The notes under the pieces: model-generated
What the model saw: the letters and a program-made list of their open reading frames with translations, nothing else
What the model was told of the DNA's origin: nothing
The model's database searches: none
Part shown: positions 34,198 through 43,313 of the stretch, piece by piece
Layout of the letters: each line of letters starts with the position of its first letter
How positions within the stretch are numbered: the stretch's first letter is position 1
Assembly (NCBI GenBank): GCA_029202405.1
Contig: CP119312.1
Coordinates: forward strand, 4,035,001 to 4,099,000
DNA: 64,000 nt
Origin: Candidatus Devosia phytovorans
GTDB taxonomy: Bacteria > Pseudomonadota > Alphaproteobacteria > Rhizobiales > Devosiaceae
Direction: 5' to 3'
Translations under genes and position numbers: made by a program

Positions 34198-34686
34198 ATG
34201 GAAGCGCTCGGTTTGCGAGACGACATGGCCGACAAGTCCGCCGTCGCAGCCCAGAATTCACTGCAGTTGATCGCCTTCTCTATCGGCGAGCAGACATATG
34301 GTGTCGAGATCACCACCGTGCGCGAAATCCGCGCCTGGAATGGTGCGACCCCGCTGCCCAATACCCGAGAATTCGTGCGCGGTGTGATCAACCTGCGTGG
34401 TACGATCGTGCCGATCTTTGACCTGCGCGCCCGCTTTGGCGATGGCCAGACTTCGCCCACCAAAAACCACGTCGTGGTGGTGATGAGCGTGGGCGACAAG
34501 TGGGTCGGGATCCTGGTCGATGCCGTCAGCGACATCCTGACCGTGTCCAAGGACGACATCCACAATGTGCCCGAAGGCAATTCGATCGATACCGAATTGC
34601 TCAATGGCATCGTGACCCACGAGAGCCGGATGGTCGGTCTTATCGATCTGCATGCAGTTGTGAGCGGTGCCAAGCTCGACGGCTAG
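34198..34686 (+). CDS. cheW: Chemotaxis adaptor CheW
   Basis: 162 residues; GAAAGG ahead of ATG 34198, with an N-terminal extension of about 25 residues before the conserved fold (QLIAFSIGEQTYGVEITTVREI). Signature elements FVRGVINLRGTIVPIFDLRARFG and VSDILTV are present. Couples receptors to CheA. A strong terminator follows at 34711, closing the STAS-cheY1-cheA-cheW unit. Confidence 0.95.
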   Translation: MEALGLRDDMADKSAVAAQNSLQLIAFSIGEQTYGVEITTVREIRAWNGATPLPNTREFVRGVINLRGTIVPIFDLRARFGDGQTSPTKNHVVVVMSVGDKWVGILVDAVSDILTVSKDDIHNVPEGNSIDTELLNGIVTHESRMVGLIDLHAVVSGAKLDG

Positions 34687-34710
34687 GCGTTCCACGGGCA
34701 GTGTTTTTAC

Positions 34711-34737
34711 GAGGGCGCCGTGAGGCGCCCTTATTGT
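34711..34737 (+). terminator. Rho-independent terminator after cheW
   Basis: GGGCGCC / GGCGCCC stem (34713-34719 with 34724-34730), GTGA loop, then TTATTG. It ends the first che transcription unit. Confidence 0.7.
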
Positions 34738-34800
34738 TTGATGGGAACTGTTTGCCGTGTCTCGGCTTGAATCCTGAGCAATCCAGGAGGGAGCCGGTAA

Positions 34801-35205
34801 ATGCTCGACCATAGCGGAATTGTCGTCACTGATCTCAAAAGTGCCCGTCGCTTCTATGATGCCATCGCCCAGGCGCTTGGCCTGGCGACAACGGACAATG
34901 GTCCGGACTCCTTCCTCTTCGGCAAGAGCAAGGAAGAACCCATTCCTTATCTGTGGATCGGGACGCTGCGGCCCAGTTACTGGGTGGAAGGATCAAAGGC
35001 CGGCATCAATCAGATGCATGTCGCATTCATTGCCGAGAGCAAGGCTATGGTCGATGAGTTCTTCAGAGCGGCCGTTGCTGCCGGTGGCAAGGATCACGGA
35101 AAGCCCGGTCCGCGTGAAGGCGCCGGCGACTATTATGGTGCCTTTGTACTGGATCCGGACGGCAACAACATCGAGGCCTGCGTACGCGGAGCCGCAGCGC
35201 GTTAG
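34801..35205 (+). CDS. VOC-superfamily protein (glyoxalase/dioxygenase fold)
   Basis: 134 residues with AGGAGGGAG before ATG 34801. VOC signature: MLDHSGIVVTDLKSARRFYDAIAQALGL (first metal His, H4), a central VAFIAESKAMVDEFFRAAV, and FVLDPDGNNIEAC (metal Glu). It resembles small glyoxalase-like proteins of unknown substrate; no established chemotaxis function. It is an insertion relative to the usual rhizobial che order, with its own strong ribosome site. Confidence 0.88.
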   Translation: MLDHSGIVVTDLKSARRFYDAIAQALGLATTDNGPDSFLFGKSKEEPIPYLWIGTLRPSYWVEGSKAGINQMHVAFIAESKAMVDEFFRAAVAAGGKDHGKPGPREGAGDYYGAFVLDPDGNNIEACVRGAAAR

Positions 35206-35292
35206 AATTCGAATAGTATTAGATTCGAATCCCGCAAATAAAAATGACGCCAAATGGCGCCAGCGAACAAACAGACCTTGGGTTGGCCTGGA

Positions 35293-35646
35293 TCAAAACA
35301 GGTCGACGTCGCCGTGGCTTGGATGAGCCGCTACGCCCGAAAGCGAAGGCACCCGCAGTTCGTCGAGCGTCAGACTGGACCAGATTTCGTCATAGACGCT
35401 ATCGGGCGCCGTGGGCGGCAACAGGGCGAACTGGCGGACAGCGAGAGCCATGTTGTGGCAGCGCTGTTCGATCCGGTCCTGGCCTTGCAGCGAGGTGATG
35501 ATCATCTGTACGGCTTCGCGGACAGTGGGATCCTTGCTCAGGTTATTTTCAGCGAGCAACTGAAGCGCCTCAGTGATGCCTTCCAGCATTGCTGCGGTCT
35601 GGCGCGCGGTCTCATCGAGTTCTCTCGCGAGTTTCTGCAGTGACAT
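35293..35646 (-). CDS. Small CheZ/CheT-like protein with DxxxQ motif (putative CheY-P phosphatase or CheR partner)
   Basis: 117 residues on the opposite strand inside the che cluster. Residues 3-33 and 40-73 form two long amphipathic helices, and the second carries QGQDRIEQ with D57-x3-Q61, the same DxxxQ spacing as the CheZ catalytic pair (D143, Q147 in E. coli). A flexible region leads to the C-terminal DVDLF, recalling the acidic-aromatic CheY-binding tail of CheZ. Length and context also fit CheT, a small protein of the Sinorhizobium che operon described as remotely CheZ-like. I see no strong sequence match, so the call rests on motif, predicted helices and neighbourhood. ATG 35646 has AGGA about 9 bases upstream. 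Confidence 0.55.
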   Translation of the reverse strand: MSLQKLARELDETARQTAAMLEGITEALQLLAENNLSKDPTVREAVQMIITSLQGQDRIEQRCHNMALAVRQFALLPPTAPDSVYDEIWSSLTLDELRVPSLSGVAAHPSHGDVDLF

Positions 35647-35809
35647 ACGTATTCGATCCTAGCTTAGTCGGGGCACTCTATATGACTAATTCTAAAGGTG
35701 TTCTTGCTGTTTATTTTGGCGGCAAAGAGGTCTGGCCGCGTGGTTAGCAATTGGTAACGAGTGTGCGGCTATGATGAGATAGCCGGCGTATCAGGGTTGC
35801 ACAGGTTAA

Positions 35810-36400
35810 ATGGGACTGCCGAATTCTCTACCACCCGAGTTTGATCGCGGGGTGGTCACCACCGTCCATCAGGGCGACTGCCACGTATCTGCCGATGCCG
35901 ACCTCACCTATTCGACGGTCCTGGGCTCCTGCATCTCTGCCTGCGTACGCGACCGTGTCGCCAATCTTGGCGGCATGAATCATTTCCTGCTCGCCGAACA
36001 GTCCGGCTCCGCCAAGGATCGTTACGGCGCATCGGCCCGCTATGGCGCCTTTGCCATGGAACAGCTGATCAACAAGGTTCTCAGCCAGGGTACCGGCAAG
36101 AAATCCAACCTTGAGATCAAGGTGTTCGGCGGCGGCAAGATTAATTCCGCACTGGATGACGTGGGTCGCAAGAATATCGACTTCCTGCGCCAGTTTCTGG
36201 CCGACGAAGGTTATGTAGCGATGAGCGAAGACCTTGGTGGGACCTTTGCGCGCCGCGTGCTGTTCAAGCCGCATTCGGGCCGCGCCTTCGTCAAGCGACT
36301 GGATAGCGACGTGGGTGCCAATGTGGCGCGCGAGGAAGTCGCCTTTGCTTCGCGCCGCGTCGTGGTGCCAGCGCCGGTGGACGATATCGAACTGTTCTAG
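35810..36400 (+). CDS. cheD: Chemoreceptor glutamine deamidase CheD
   Basis: 196 residues. Catalytic Cys41 in VLGSCISAC and His58 in GGMNHFLL, the conserved pair; later motifs AFAMEQLINKVL and KVFGGGKI. CheD deamidates receptor glutamines and, in some species, is regulated by CheY-P/CheC. It ends in DDIELF, similar to the DVDLF tail of the neighbouring CheZ/CheT-like protein. A 7-bp hairpin (35766-35785) lies 25 bases before its start. Followed by a terminator. Confidence 0.94.
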   Translation: MGLPNSLPPEFDRGVVTTVHQGDCHVSADADLTYSTVLGSCISACVRDRVANLGGMNHFLLAEQSGSAKDRYGASARYGAFAMEQLINKVLSQGTGKKSNLEIKVFGGGKINSALDDVGRKNIDFLRQFLADEGYVAMSEDLGGTFARRVLFKPHSGRAFVKRLDSDVGANVAREEVAFASRRVVVPAPVDDIELF

Positions 36401-36427
36401 AGCCAACCAGACCGCTCCAATTTGATC

Positions 36428-36466
36428 AGCACCCCGACGCCCAGCGGCCTGGGGTGCTGTTGTTTT
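36428..36466 (+). terminator. Rho-independent terminator after cheD
   Basis: AGCACCCC (36428-36435) pairs perfectly with GGGGTGCT (36451-36458), followed by GTTGTTTT. Confidence 0.7.
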
Positions 36467-36645
36467 GGTCGACGTCTCGGCAATGCTTCGCCTTTTGTGC
36501 CAGAACAGGACGAAATTTCACTGCATGACAATCTGATTTAGCGAAGTCTTCCGCGATAACAGTAGTTTATAGGTTTGGTTAACCATGTTCGTTTAGGTTT
36601 TCAGCATGTTGGATTCCCGTTGCTGAACTGCGAACAAGGCGCTTC

Positions 36646-38163
36646 ATGCCCATTACGCGTCTCGCGATCATCTCAGCCCTACCCTGGCTTGGCGCCCTGG
36701 CGCTGGCTGCAGGACTGTTGCCGATTCTGGGGGGCGGTGCAGCCTGGCTGGTGTGTCTGTCGCTATTGATGATTGTCGCGCTCGGCGTCGCCCTGCTGCT
36801 GGCGGCTCGTAGGGCCAGGATGGAGGCCCGAGTCCTCGCCCGGCTGGCTCTGACCGTCGGTCTCACCGAACGGGCCGATGAGGCTGTCACCATCGATGGA
36901 ATCATCGCGCGGATGAGCCGGCGGCTGGAAAAGACCCATCAGCTCAAGAGTGCTATCGGGGCCCTGCACCTGCCGGCGCTTGTGGTGGATGGTGAAGGTC
37001 ATATCATCACGGCCAGTATCGGCGTGACCCGCCTCGCCATCGGCGCGGTTGAAGGAGCGACGCTCGACGCGCTGTTTGGCGCCGGCTATCTGCGGGCAGG
37101 CGGCGGTGCACCCGATGAGGCGCTGGTCGTACTTGGAGGCGCGCGGTTCACCATGGTCAAGCGCAGCCTCGGCGGGGGCTGGAGCCTGCTCGAACTCAAG
37201 CCGACCGGAATGTATATCGAGGAAGACGATCTCGATGCCTTCTCGGCAGCATTGTCGGGCGGGCAGACCGGTTTCCGCTTCGAAGCCAAGGCTGTTGCGG
37301 CGCAGCCGGTGCTGGCCGCGCTCAACAAGGGACTCGCTGCGCTGGACGACGGCCTGCGGCAACTCGAAGCGGTGGCGGCGGGCAGCGGCGAACTGCCCGA
37401 TGCGTTGACCGGTCCGCTTGGCGACCTTGCCGTGCGGCTGAACGATTATACGCGGGCGCTGGCGGAACGAGCCGATGACGAACGAGGCTTGCGCGAAAGT
37501 CTTGAGAAGAAGCTCGCAACGGTGGGTGGCCTGCTCGAGAGCTTCGAACAGCGTGCGGCGAGCTTCAAGGCGATCGGTGGCGAGAACGCCGGTGACATGT
37601 CGGCGACCGGCAAGGCGTTGGCCGACGGCGGCGGGCGGTTGCGACAGGTGCGGATCATCGGTCACGCCGTGCAGGACCTGACCAGCGAACTCGACATGGC
37701 GGCGCGGCGCACCCAGGCCCTTGTCGGCGATATCGACACGATGACCGGCGAAGTCGACAAGATGGTGCAGGCCATCGAGGATGTGTCCTTCCGCACCAAC
37801 CTCCTGGCGCTCAATGCGGCCGTCGAGGCGGCGCGGGCAGGGGAGAAGGGCGCAGGCTTTGCCGTGGTTGCCGACGAAGTGCGGCAATTGGCGCAAATCA
37901 CCAATCGCTCGGCCAAAGACATTCGCATGGTTGTGCAGCGCGGGCGGGCGCAGTCGGAGACTGGCAAAATAGAAGCACAGTCGCTGCAAAAAATGATCGC
38001 CGGTCTGGGCGGGCATTTACGCAATCTAAGCAATGAAACCGATACGGTTGTTTCGACACTGGACGAAGGTGAAGCGGCTCTGAAGCGTCTCACCGGACGA
38101 ATGGCGTCGTTTGGCGAAACCCCGGCGCAGACTTCTGCCGCCATTTCGCGGCGACGTGCCTGA
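36646..38163 (+). CDS. Chemoreceptor-like protein, HAMP-less, with short signalling domain, at head of cheR-cheB-cheY2
   Basis: 505 residues. Two helices at the very N-terminus (10-55) are separated by only a few residues, so there is no periplasmic sensor. Residues 95-190 look PAS-like ([25 protein letters not shown]). No HAMP is seen. The signalling hairpin tip is [38 protein letters not shown] near residue 385, with reduced flanking helices compared with the tandem MCPs. No DWxEF tail. It probably senses an intracellular cue from the membrane surface and couples to CheA/CheW. The position matches the internal receptor gene often found in alphaproteobacterial che operons. Confidence 0.85.
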   Translation: MPITRLAIISALPWLGALALAAGLLPILGGGAAWLVCLSLLMIVALGVALLLAARRARMEARVLARLALTVGLTERADEAVTIDGIIARMSRRLEKTHQLKSAIGALHLPALVVDGEGHIITASIGVTRLAIGAVEGATLDALFGAGYLRAGGGAPDEALVVLGGARFTMVKRSLGGGWSLLELKPTGMYIEEDDLDAFSAALSGGQTGFRFEAKAVAAQPVLAALNKGLAALDDGLRQLEAVAAGSGELPDALTGPLGDLAVRLNDYTRALAERADDERGLRESLEKKLATVGGLLESFEQRAASFKAIGGENAGDMSATGKALADGGGRLRQVRIIGHAVQDLTSELDMAARRTQALVGDIDTMTGEVDKMVQAIEDVSFRTNLLALNAAVEAARAGEKGAGFAVVADEVRQLAQITNRSAKDIRMVVQRGRAQSETGKIEAQSLQKMIAGLGGHLRNLSNETDTVVSTLDEGEAALKRLTGRMASFGETPAQTSAAISRRRA

Positions 38164-38210
38164 CGGCCCTCACTGCCGTCCTGAAGGTCGGGGTTATTGG
38201 GGTATCAGGT

Positions 38211-39059
38211 ATGGATCAGGGAGAAATCTCCCTCAGCAATCGCGAATTCGAGCGGATCAAGGGCCGGGTCTATTCAGTGGCCGGCATCTCGCTCAGCGAT
38301 GCAAAGCGGACACTGGTCGTATCGCGACTGAGCAAGATCGTGCGGGCACTGCGCTTGCCGAGCTTTGATGCCTATATCGACTATCTCGAACGCAATGGCA
38401 GCGCCAATGACGGGCAGGATTTCGTCAATGCGCTGACGACAAATCTCACGCGCTTCTACCGCGAAGACCACCATTTCGATCATCTTCGGACCCATGTCGG
38501 CAATCTGATGAGCGAGAGGCCACGCGGCCAACGCTTGCGCATCTGGTCGGCCGGATGCTCGACAGGGCAGGAGCCCTACACGATCGGCATGGACCTGCTG
38601 GCCGCGTTCCCCGAGCTCAAGCGCTGGGATTTCAAGATCCTGGCGACAGACATCGACACGGCGGTGATCGCCAAGGCGTCAACGGGCAGCTATCCCGAAA
38701 ACGAACTCAATGGCCTCAGTTCCGAACGGGCGCGGCGACTGGAAAAGGGCGGTGACGGCACGATCCGTGTCCCCGCTCCCGTGCGCGAACTGGTGTCGTT
38801 CAAGCCGCTCAATCTCATCGGACCGAACTGGCCGATGAAGGGGCCGTTCGACGCCATCTTCTGCCGCAACGTCGCAATCTATTTCGACAAGCCGACGCAG
38901 GGCGAAGTGTTCAGCCGGCTGGGCAAGCTGCTCGCGCCGGAAGGGTATCTCTATATCGGCCATTCCGAGAATCTCGGCGCAGGCGGTGAAGGTTTCCGCC
39001 TCGTCGGCAAGACGATCTATCAATCCAAACTGAAATTGAACAAACGAGAAGCGGCATGA
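38211..39059 (+). CDS. cheR: Chemoreceptor methyltransferase CheR
   Basis: 282 residues. N-terminal helical domain (1-85), SAM-binding motif IWSAGCSTGQEPYTIGM near residue 115, the acidic LATDIDTAVIAKA, and FDAIFCRNVAIYFDKPTQ; the beta-subdomain that binds receptor pentapeptides lies around 165-195. It methylates receptor glutamates using S-adenosylmethionine. The substrate tails GNAA-x3-DWxEF of four nearby receptors are probable docking sites. Stop overlaps the cheB start (ATGA). Confidence 0.95.
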   Translation: MDQGEISLSNREFERIKGRVYSVAGISLSDAKRTLVVSRLSKIVRALRLPSFDAYIDYLERNGSANDGQDFVNALTTNLTRFYREDHHFDHLRTHVGNLMSERPRGQRLRIWSAGCSTGQEPYTIGMDLLAAFPELKRWDFKILATDIDTAVIAKASTGSYPENELNGLSSERARRLEKGGDGTIRVPAPVRELVSFKPLNLIGPNWPMKGPFDAIFCRNVAIYFDKPTQGEVFSRLGKLLAPEGYLYIGHSENLGAGGEGFRLVGKTIYQSKLKLNKREAA

Positions 39060-40105
39060 GCATCAAGGTCCTGGTCGTCGACGATTCGGCGCTGATCCGT
39101 GAAGTGCTGTCGCGCATGCTGGCACGGGATGGGGATATTGTGGTGGTTGGTACCGCCGTTGATCCCATGGATGCGCGCGAGAAGATCAAGGCGCTCAATC
39201 CCGATGTGGTGACGCTCGACATCGAAATGCCCAATATGAACGGGCTGCAATTCCTCGATAAACTGATGCGCCTGCGGCCAACGCCAGTGGTCATGGTGTC
39301 GACGCTGACCAAGAAGGGTGCGAGCGAAACGCTGCTGGCGCTGGAGCTGGGCGCGGTGGATTTCGTGGCCAAGCCGAGCGCGGAATTTGACGGCGGGCTC
39401 GACGCGTTCGGCGCCAACCTGCGCGACAAGATCCGTGCTGCAGCCAAGTCCGACGTGCGCGGCCATGCCGTGGGCCGGGCGGAAGCGCCAAAGGTCGCGG
39501 TCAAGACCGCGGCAGCGCCGACCGGAGCGCTGATCGCCATCGGTGCCTCGACGGGTGGCGTTGAAGCGATCCGGACAGTGCTCAGCCTGATGCCAATCGA
39601 CTGCCCGCCGATCGTCATTGCCCAGCATATGCCGCCCGGCTTTACCGCCCGCTTTGCCGCGCGCCTTGATGAGGTCTGCGGTCTGACCGTGGTCGAGGCC
39701 GAGGACCGCATGGTGCTGCAGCCGGGCCATGCCTATGTGGCCAAGGGCGACTATCACCTGCGCGTGGAGAAGACCTCAGGCCAGCTCAAGACGCGGCTGA
39801 CGCACGACGAGCTGGAAAGCGGACATCGTCCGAGCGTTGATGTGCTGTTTGCATCGGTCGCCAAGTCGGTGGGCGCCATGGCTGTCGGGGCGATCCTGAC
39901 CGGCATGGGCCGGGACGGAGCGCGCGGGCTCAAGATGATGCGCGATGCCGGTGCTTATACGATTGGCCAGAGCCAGGCCTCGGCGCTGGTCTATGGCATG
40001 CCGCGCGTAGCCTTCGAGGAAGGGGCGGTAATCGAGCAGGCGCCAATCGATGCGATTGCCGGCCGGCTGGCCGCGGCGCTGGTGCGCCTCAAGTCAGCTG
40101 CCTAG
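39056..40105 (+). CDS. cheB: Chemoreceptor methylesterase/response regulator CheB
   Basis: 349 residues. Receiver domain 1-120 with D9-D10 and phosphoacceptor D55 (TLDIEMPNMNG); a linker; catalytic domain from about 160 with Ser165 (IGASTGGVEAI), His in AQHMPPGFTARFAARLD and Asp in GMGRDGARGLKMM. It removes receptor methyl groups after phosphorylation by CheA, providing adaptation with CheR. Confidence 0.96.
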   Translation: MSIKVLVVDDSALIREVLSRMLARDGDIVVVGTAVDPMDAREKIKALNPDVVTLDIEMPNMNGLQFLDKLMRLRPTPVVMVSTLTKKGASETLLALELGAVDFVAKPSAEFDGGLDAFGANLRDKIRAAAKSDVRGHAVGRAEAPKVAVKTAAAPTGALIAIGASTGGVEAIRTVLSLMPIDCPPIVIAQHMPPGFTARFAARLDEVCGLTVVEAEDRMVLQPGHAYVAKGDYHLRVEKTSGQLKTRLTHDELESGHRPSVDVLFASVAKSVGAMAVGAILTGMGRDGARGLKMMRDAGAYTIGQSQASALVYGMPRVAFEEGAVIEQAPIDAIAGRLAAALVRLKSAA

Positions 40106-40211
40106 TCACGAACAATACCGATAGCCCGGTTGATAGATTTGTAACGCTTCTTGTCTAATGTTTTCAGGCAAGTAGGGCCGCGAGGCCAGCGCAAAGAAGG
40201 TTGAATACGAC

Positions 40212-40601
40212 ATGCCAAAAGCCAGCGCACTCAGTGTTCTCGTGGTCGATGACCAGCAGTCCATGCGGGGCATCTGCAAATACATCCTGACCCAGCTTGG
40301 TTTCAAGGACATCATCGAAGCCAAGAGCGGCCGTGATGCTTTGGGCAAGCTCGAGAAGGCCAATGTCGATCTGATCATTTCCGACTGGAACATGGAAGAT
40401 ATCGACGGGCTGACCCTGCTCAAGGTGATCCGCAAGCATCCGCGCACCCAGGCGATGCCCTTCATCATGGCGACCGGCCGCTCGGACAAGGAGCAGGTCA
40501 AGGAAGCGATTTCCTTTGGCGTCAATAATTACATCATCAAGCCCTTCGACGCTTCAACCATGAAGAAGCGCATCGAGGCCGTGATCGGCGCCCTCAGCTA
40601 G
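40212..40601 (+). CDS. cheY2: CheY-type response regulator, probably motor-acting (CheY2)
   Basis: 129 residues. D13-D14, phosphoacceptor D58 (IISDWNMEDIDGL), Thr in IMATGRSD, Lys in IIKPFDA. The DWNMEDIDGL pattern is typical of CheY proteins that bind FliM. In rhizobia CheY2, located after cheB, controls the flagellar motor. It ends the second che unit, followed by a terminator. Confidence 0.93.
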   Translation: MPKASALSVLVVDDQQSMRGICKYILTQLGFKDIIEAKSGRDALGKLEKANVDLIISDWNMEDIDGLTLLKVIRKHPRTQAMPFIMATGRSDKEQVKEAISFGVNNYIIKPFDASTMKKRIEAVIGALS

Positions 40602-40626
40602 GCGCCTTTGCTGATTGCTTGAAAAC

Positions 40627-40653
40627 AGGCCTCCCTTCCGGGGAGGTCTTTTT
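40627..40653 (+). terminator. Rho-independent terminator after cheY2
   Basis: CCTCCC (40630-40635) pairs with GGGAGG (40641-40646) around a short loop, followed by TCTTTTT. It closes the cheR-cheB-cheY2 unit. Confidence 0.85.
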
Positions 40654-41007
40654 GTTTGCGCGCGATTACCTGCGTAAGGAGTAGTTAAGCCTGCTGCGAT
40701 AGCGTCGGCACCGTCGGTTCAGGCCGACGGCCTGGGAGGGCTATCGCCGGACGCGCGTCAGCGCGGAATGATCATGCCACGAGAGAGGCATGCCAGCGAT
40801 AGGTGGCATTTGGGGGACAAGGCATTTTACCGGACAAGTATCGCGGATACGGGCCCTCAGGGTCGCTCGGCCGACCACTTTGGTGATCGATCTCGATGAG
40901 GTCCGGAATTGGACATTAACAACGGTCGGAGTCCGATCCGACCCATGTTTGGCAGGGTCGGCAAGACGCGCGGGAACGCGTCCTGTCGATTCCTTGGGGG
41001 ACTAACT
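40654..41007 (+). promoter_or_regulatory. Structured leader of the first tandem MCP gene with mutually exclusive stems (40696-40802)
   Basis: No gene. GCTATCGC at 40740-40747 can pair perfectly (8 bp) with GCGATAGC at 40696-40703 or, leaving out its first base (7 bp), with GCGATAG at 40796-40802, but not with both. The first fold encloses hairpin CCGTCGG/CCGACGG (40711-40717, 40724-40730). The second closes a three-way junction with hairpins CGCGC-GTCA-GCGCG (40752-40765) and CATGCC-N8-GGCATG (40773-40792). Such rival stems are typical of switching leaders. No known riboswitch core was recognised, and no transcription start is proven. The MCP ribosome site TTGGGGG lies at the 3' end. Confidence 0.45.
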
Positions 41008-43089
41008 ATGCGCAAGCTTTCTGCCGTCTTAGGCAATATCCGGATGACCACTGCAATTGCGGCGCTGGTCCTCGTTTCCATCATCGGTTCCATCGCCGCC
41101 GTTTCGGGCGCGATCTACATAAACCTGCATGCCGGCTCGATGGAAGACAGCAAGCTGCAACAGGATACCAACCTGGCGGTGGCGGCGACGATCCTTGAGC
41201 GTCGCATTTCCGGCTCTGTGCTGAACTGGACGCCGGAGGGCACGATGGATGCCTTCCAGAGCTGGGCCGTGCCTCCCTTTTATGACACCGAGATCATCGA
41301 CTCGGTGACCCGCGTCACGCGACAGGACGCAACGATCTACGTCGTCGACGCGACGACAAAGGTCATGCATGGCAAGACCACGAGCATCGAGGCCGCTGAT
41401 GGTACGCGGGTGACCGATCTGGTCATCGACCCCGCCGATCCGATCTATGCCACGCTGATGGAAGGTCTGCCCTATTCCGGCGCGATGCTAGTCAATGGTA
41501 TCAGCTATTTTGTCGCCTTGCAGCCGATCGAGAAGATGAGCGGCGAAGTGATGGGCGCGATCTTCGTCGGCACGCCCATGGTCAATATCGAGGCGGCGGC
41601 CAATGGTGTGCTCGGGCTGATCCTGATGGTAGGCGGTGGCGTTGTCGTGGTGCTGGGCCTGATCGGCCTGCTGCTGTCACGCATTATCACTCGGCCGATC
41701 CCCAAGCTGGCAGGGTCGATGGAGGCGATTGCCGAAGGCAATTACGCCACTGACGTGCCCTATACAGGGCTGGGCAATGAAGTTGGTGGCATGGCGCGCG
41801 CTGTTGAGGTGTTCCGCCAGAACGGGCTGCGCGTCAGCCAGATGACCGAGGCGGAAGCGGCACGGATCGTTGCCGAGCAGGAAAGCCGCCAGCAGATGAT
41901 GAGCGAGCTGCAGTCCGCTTTCGGCGCGGTGGTCGATGCCGCGGTGGCGGGCGACTTCAGCCGGCAGGTGACGGCAGAATTTCCCGACCCTGAGCTCAAC
42001 GGCCTGGCCCGCGGCATCAACGAGCTGGTTTCAACCTTCAATCGCGGTGTGACGGAAATGGGCCAGGTGCTGGGCGCCATGGCCAATACCGATCTGACCG
42101 AGCGGATGGAGGGCGATTACCAGGGCGCCTTCGCGACCCTCAAGAGTGACATCAATGCCGTGGCCGACAAGCTGACCGAAGTGGTCGGCCAGCTCCGCCA
42201 CACCTCCGGTTCGCTCAAGACCGCGACGGGCGAAATCCTCTCCGGCGCTAACGACCTGTCCGAGCGCACCACCAAGCAGGCCGCGACGATCGAGGAAACC
42301 TCCGCTGCCATGGAGCAGCTTGCAGCGACCGTGCTGCGCAATGCCCAGCGCGCCAAGGATGCCAGCGCCGGCGCCATTCGGGTGACGCGGACTGCCGAAG
42401 AGGGTGGTCAGGTGATGGATCAGGCAACTTCTGCCATGGAGCGCATCACGCAGTCCTCGGCCAAGATTTCCAACATCATCGGCATGATCGATGACATTGC
42501 TTTCCAGACCAACCTTCTGGCGCTGAACGCATCGGTTGAAGCGGCCCGCGCCGGGGATGCCGGCAAGGGCTTTGCCGTGGTTGCTGTCGAAGTTCGTCGC
42601 CTGGCACAGTCGGCAGCCTCTGCCTCATCCGATGTCAAGGCGCTGATCGAGCAGTCCGCGGGGGAGGTCAAGTCTGGCTCCAAGCTGGTCGGGGACGCTG
42701 CTGGCAAGCTTGAAGCCATGCTGGATGGCGTGCGCGACAACAACAACCTGCTCGAATCCATCGCCAATGACAGCCGCGAACAGGCGTCGGCCATCGAGGA
42801 GGTCTCGACAGCGGTCCGGACCATGGACGAAATGACCCAGCACAATGCGGCGCTGGTGGAAGAAACCAATGCCGCTATCGAGCAGACCGAGGCGCAGGCG
42901 AGCGAGCTCGACCGGATCGTGGAAGTATTCAGGATTGCGCGCGGCGAAACGCCAGTCCGGAGCGCCGTCGCGCCCGAGCCTGCTCCCCGAGCCGGAGCAC
43001 GCAACCTGCAGCAGCGCCTTGCTGCCGCTTCGGCTAGTTTCGCGTCGCATGGCAATGCCGCCGTGGCAGCCGATTGGGACGAATTCTAG
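41008..43089 (+). CDS. Methyl-accepting chemotaxis protein, single-Cache periplasmic sensor (tandem MCP 1)
   Basis: 693 residues from ATG 41008 ([21 protein letters not shown]); the longer open frame upstream lies in the leader. TM1 about 12-35; periplasmic domain 36-200 of Cache_3 type ([58 protein letters not shown]); TM2 about 205-230; HAMP 230-285; then a long helical region with a second HAMP-like stretch and the MCP signalling domain. Hairpin tip [23 protein letters not shown]. The C-terminus [12 protein letters not shown] is a CheR/CheB docking tail. Ligand unknown, likely a small organic acid as for other Cache_3 sensors (inference). Confidence 0.93.
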   Translation: MRKLSAVLGNIRMTTAIAALVLVSIIGSIAAVSGAIYINLHAGSMEDSKLQQDTNLAVAATILERRISGSVLNWTPEGTMDAFQSWAVPPFYDTEIIDSVTRVTRQDATIYVVDATTKVMHGKTTSIEAADGTRVTDLVIDPADPIYATLMEGLPYSGAMLVNGISYFVALQPIEKMSGEVMGAIFVGTPMVNIEAAANGVLGLILMVGGGVVVVLGLIGLLLSRIITRPIPKLAGSMEAIAEGNYATDVPYTGLGNEVGGMARAVEVFRQNGLRVSQMTEAEAARIVAEQESRQQMMSELQSAFGAVVDAAVAGDFSRQVTAEFPDPELNGLARGINELVSTFNRGVTEMGQVLGAMANTDLTERMEGDYQGAFATLKSDINAVADKLTEVVGQLRHTSGSLKTATGEILSGANDLSERTTKQAATIEETSAAMEQLAATVLRNAQRAKDASAGAIRVTRTAEEGGQVMDQATSAMERITQSSAKISNIIGMIDDIAFQTNLLALNASVEAARAGDAGKGFAVVAVEVRRLAQSAASASSDVKALIEQSAGEVKSGSKLVGDAAGKLEAMLDGVRDNNNLLESIANDSREQASAIEEVSTAVRTMDEMTQHNAALVEETNAAIEQTEAQASELDRIVEVFRIARGETPVRSAVAPEPAPRAGARNLQQRLAAASASFASHGNAAVAADWDEF

Positions 43090-43313
43090 CCTTGCTACCG
43101 GGTGGTCCGGTAAAAATATCCGGACTGCCGCCTCTCAGTTTTAACAAACAGTCTAGTAAAAACAACATTGTAGCTGTCGTTGCATTACGCGCCTATTCCG
43201 AAATTATTCCGAACATCATGCTAAACTTTCAATTAAGTCCCTGCTGGTAATTTGACTCACTAAAGGCGGTCGGATTACTCGTGCCCGCGCCTGGGTTCTT
43301 AGGGGCATAGAAT

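Noticed and set aside
32408..34261. 617-residue minus-strand frame opposite cheA
   Set aside because: Shadow of a gene with all CheA domains.
40654..41007. c-di-GMP (GEMM) or guanidine-II riboswitch in the MCP 1 leader
   Set aside because: Multi-stem layout and a loop starting ACGA were tempting, but the conserved core bases of neither class are present.
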